DNA of 64,000 nucleotides from Pedobacter rhizosphaerae (GTDB taxonomy: Bacteria > Bacteroidota > Bacteroidia > Sphingobacteriales > Sphingobacteriaceae). This document shows positions 62,749-64,000 of this stretch, piece after piece (within the stretch, counting starts at the first letter, position 1; each line of letters opens with the position of its first letter). Under the pieces are notes generated by a model. The model worked only from the letters and a program-made list of their open reading frames with translations, ran no database searches and was not told the origin of the DNA. The position numbers and the translations under genes were made by a program. Location: contig NZ_FOGG01000011.1 in NCBI RefSeq assembly GCF_900111155.1, positions 1 through 64,000 of the forward strand. The letters are read 5' to 3'.

Positions 62749-63972
62749 CTACCATTTATAAGTTAATGAAAGGCCTGGGGCATATACGAGTGTTTTGAAA
62801 GTACCGTCTAAGCCAGTCTCTATATTTTTCTGCTTGCGCGACTTCACATCTTCAAAGAAAAATGAGGCATTTACTTCAAAGTGGCTTGTTGGGGCATAGC
62901 CCACACCAGCACTTAAAATATAACGGTCAGCGTCTGGCGCTTCGGGCGTTACATATCCATCCTGTACCGGGGAAAAAGCATAACCAACGCCTGCCCTTAA
63001 GGCAAGCTTATCACTCGCCTGATGATTAATCCCTAATTTAAACGAAGAACCATCACGATAATTACGTGCTGATTTTGTATCTGCCAAAGCAGATGTATTG
63101 GTTGCATAATCAAAGGCTAGTTCTTTATAAACATGCCACTGTACCCAACTGGCATCAAAAGCCAACTTAGTAGAAGAAGATAATGGAATACCTATTCCCA
63201 GTGTAGTAGTAGCGGGTAAGGGAAGCTCGGCATTAAAAGTATTCCCAGCAGGAAAAGATGATTGTAAGGAATTGGGCACTTCAAATTCAGCACTTCCGCC
63301 ATTAAGCTTAGTAACCACTTTTGATTTGTGAACTACCGCAAAGGTAATGTTACTTAAAGTATTGATGTAAATACCAGCATTCCAGCCGTAACCAGTGCCG
63401 GTACCATCCAATGTTGCCTTACCCGATCGACCGTCAGGAAAATTGACCGGAAGAGCCCTTTGCAAATTCACATCTCCATGGTTGTAAACAAAGCCCGCTC
63501 CAATACCAATTCTATCGGTAATTTTAATACTCAAAGTGGGTTGAAAATAAATAGCCTTTAGGTTTAATGAAGTTAAGGTATATTTTCCCGACCAGTTATC
63601 ACCCCAGTCTACCAAGCCCCCAAAAGGGGTATATACACCTAAACCCAGCTTCCATTTCTGTGATTTTGGCCCCCATACGGCGTAAAATTCAAATGGCGGA
63701 GCAATCTTATTCTTTACGTCTTCAGTAATATTTGATCCAGTTTGCCTAAATGCAGATTTAAAAAGGAGGGGATTAACTCCTGCTGAGATAGAATTCTTTT
63801 CCAGGAAAGTTACTGCCCCTGGATTAAAGAAAACAGAAGCCTCATCTAAAGCCAAAGCAGAACCTGCTCCGGCCATACCAATTTGCTTCTGTCCTTGTAA
63901 ATTAACCTGAAATCCTTGCCCAAAAACCCAGAAGGGCGTAGATAGTAATACGCTCAATAAAATTTTTTTCAT
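62749..63972 (-). CDS. OmpP1/FadL family outer-membrane transporter
   Basis: A 407-residue outer-membrane protein. After a signal peptide ending near WVFG, GFQVNLQGQKQIGMAGAGSA is the FadL-like N-terminal hatch, followed by a beta barrel (GLGVYTPFGG, AGIYINTLSNIT). FadL proteins take up long-chain fatty acids or other hydrophobic compounds. It is the first gene in a minus-strand pair with the SGNH hydrolase. The open frame ends near the window edge and the gene is complete. Confidence 0.9.
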   Translation of the reverse strand: MKKILLSVLLSTPFWVFGQGFQVNLQGQKQIGMAGAGSALALDEASVFFNPGAVTFLEKNSISAGVNPLLFKSAFRQTGSNITEDVKNKIAPPFEFYAVWGPKSQKWKLGLGVYTPFGGLVDWGDNWSGKYTLTSLNLKAIYFQPTLSIKITDRIGIGAGFVYNHGDVNLQRALPVNFPDGRSGKATLDGTGTGYGWNAGIYINTLSNITFAVVHKSKVVTKLNGGSAEFEVPNSLQSSFPAGNTFNAELPLPATTTLGIGIPLSSSTKLAFDASWVQWHVYKELAFDYATNTSALADTKSARNYRDGSSFKLGINHQASDKLALRAGVGYAFSPVQDGYVTPEAPDADRYILSAGVGYAPTSHFEVNASFFFEDVKSRKQKNIETGLDGTFKTLVYAPGLSLTYKW

Positions 63973-64000
63973 GCTTATAGACGCTTGTAAAACAAATACA

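Overview
The window reads as ordinary chromosome of a Sphingobacteriaceae-type Bacteroidota, most like Pedobacter. This is an inference from gene content and signals, not from a database search. The DNA is AT-rich. Gliding genes gldA, gldF and gldG are present. Many starts are preceded by the Bacteroidota -7 promoter word TAnnTTTG. Typical family proteins are present (DUF4397, DUF3078, DUF4136, GTG/ATG/TTG-started lipoproteins with an LSSC- or FVAC-like lipobox). Intergenic gaps carry characteristic degenerate repeats. No rRNA, tRNA, CRISPR array, prophage or complete insertion sequence was recognised.

Layout. Bases 1-222 hold the tail of a transposase. From 0.6 to 3.2 kb lie a flavin monooxygenase and an S1/P1-like nuclease/phospholipase, separated by a tandem array of about 110-bp units. 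From 3.3 to 12.4 kb the minus strand carries a DedA protein, two DUF4397 lipoproteins, dnaN, gldG, gldF, two paralogous outer-membrane barrels, gldA and a glycerophosphodiesterase. From 12.8 to 20.9 kb the plus strand carries glyS, a 2H phosphoesterase, a two-domain lipoprotein, an AraC regulator, a frameshifted SDR, a CAP protein, catalase and GtrA. From 21 to 30.3 kb is an aromatic amino acid degradation region: an aromatic amino acid hydroxylase, then fumarylacetoacetase-family hydrolase (minus) divergent from homogentisate dioxygenase and 4-hydroxyphenylpyruvate dioxygenase (plus). Together these would take phenylalanine and tyrosine to homogentisate and on to fumarate and acetoacetate; no maleylacetoacetate isomerase was seen.

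The 31-31.9 kb gap is filled by a composite repeat. From 31.9 to 41.2 kb lie thiol-redox genes (DsbA-like, peroxiredoxin, thioredoxin), DUF58, DUF3078, a PQQ-type sugar dehydrogenase and a large dnaE with a fused N-terminal proofreading exonuclease. From 42.4 to 54 kb come malate dehydrogenase, a retropepsin-like protease, truncated haemoglobin, a two-component system, a stress protein with a bestrophin channel, gyrB, an OmpH/Skp-like protein and a guanine-deaminase-type enzyme. From 54.6 to 64 kb come dapD, a glycosyltransferase, tsaC, cca, miaA and an SGNH hydrolase/FadL pair. DNA replication (dnaN, dnaE, gyrB) and tRNA function (glyS, tsaC, cca, miaA) are well represented.

I found no clear new multi-gene system. 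The observations most worth a second look are non-coding or structural: a dispersed nested-palindrome element whose two copies are each bracketed by locus-specific direct repeats; a 140-bp element with terminal inverted repeats present twice inside a duplicated structured flank; an SDR frameshift that falls exactly on a -1 slippery heptamer with a downstream stem; two arrays of short GTTTAC- or GTTACA-based hairpins; and a nested hairpin that contains the probable start codon of a glycosyltransferase gene.
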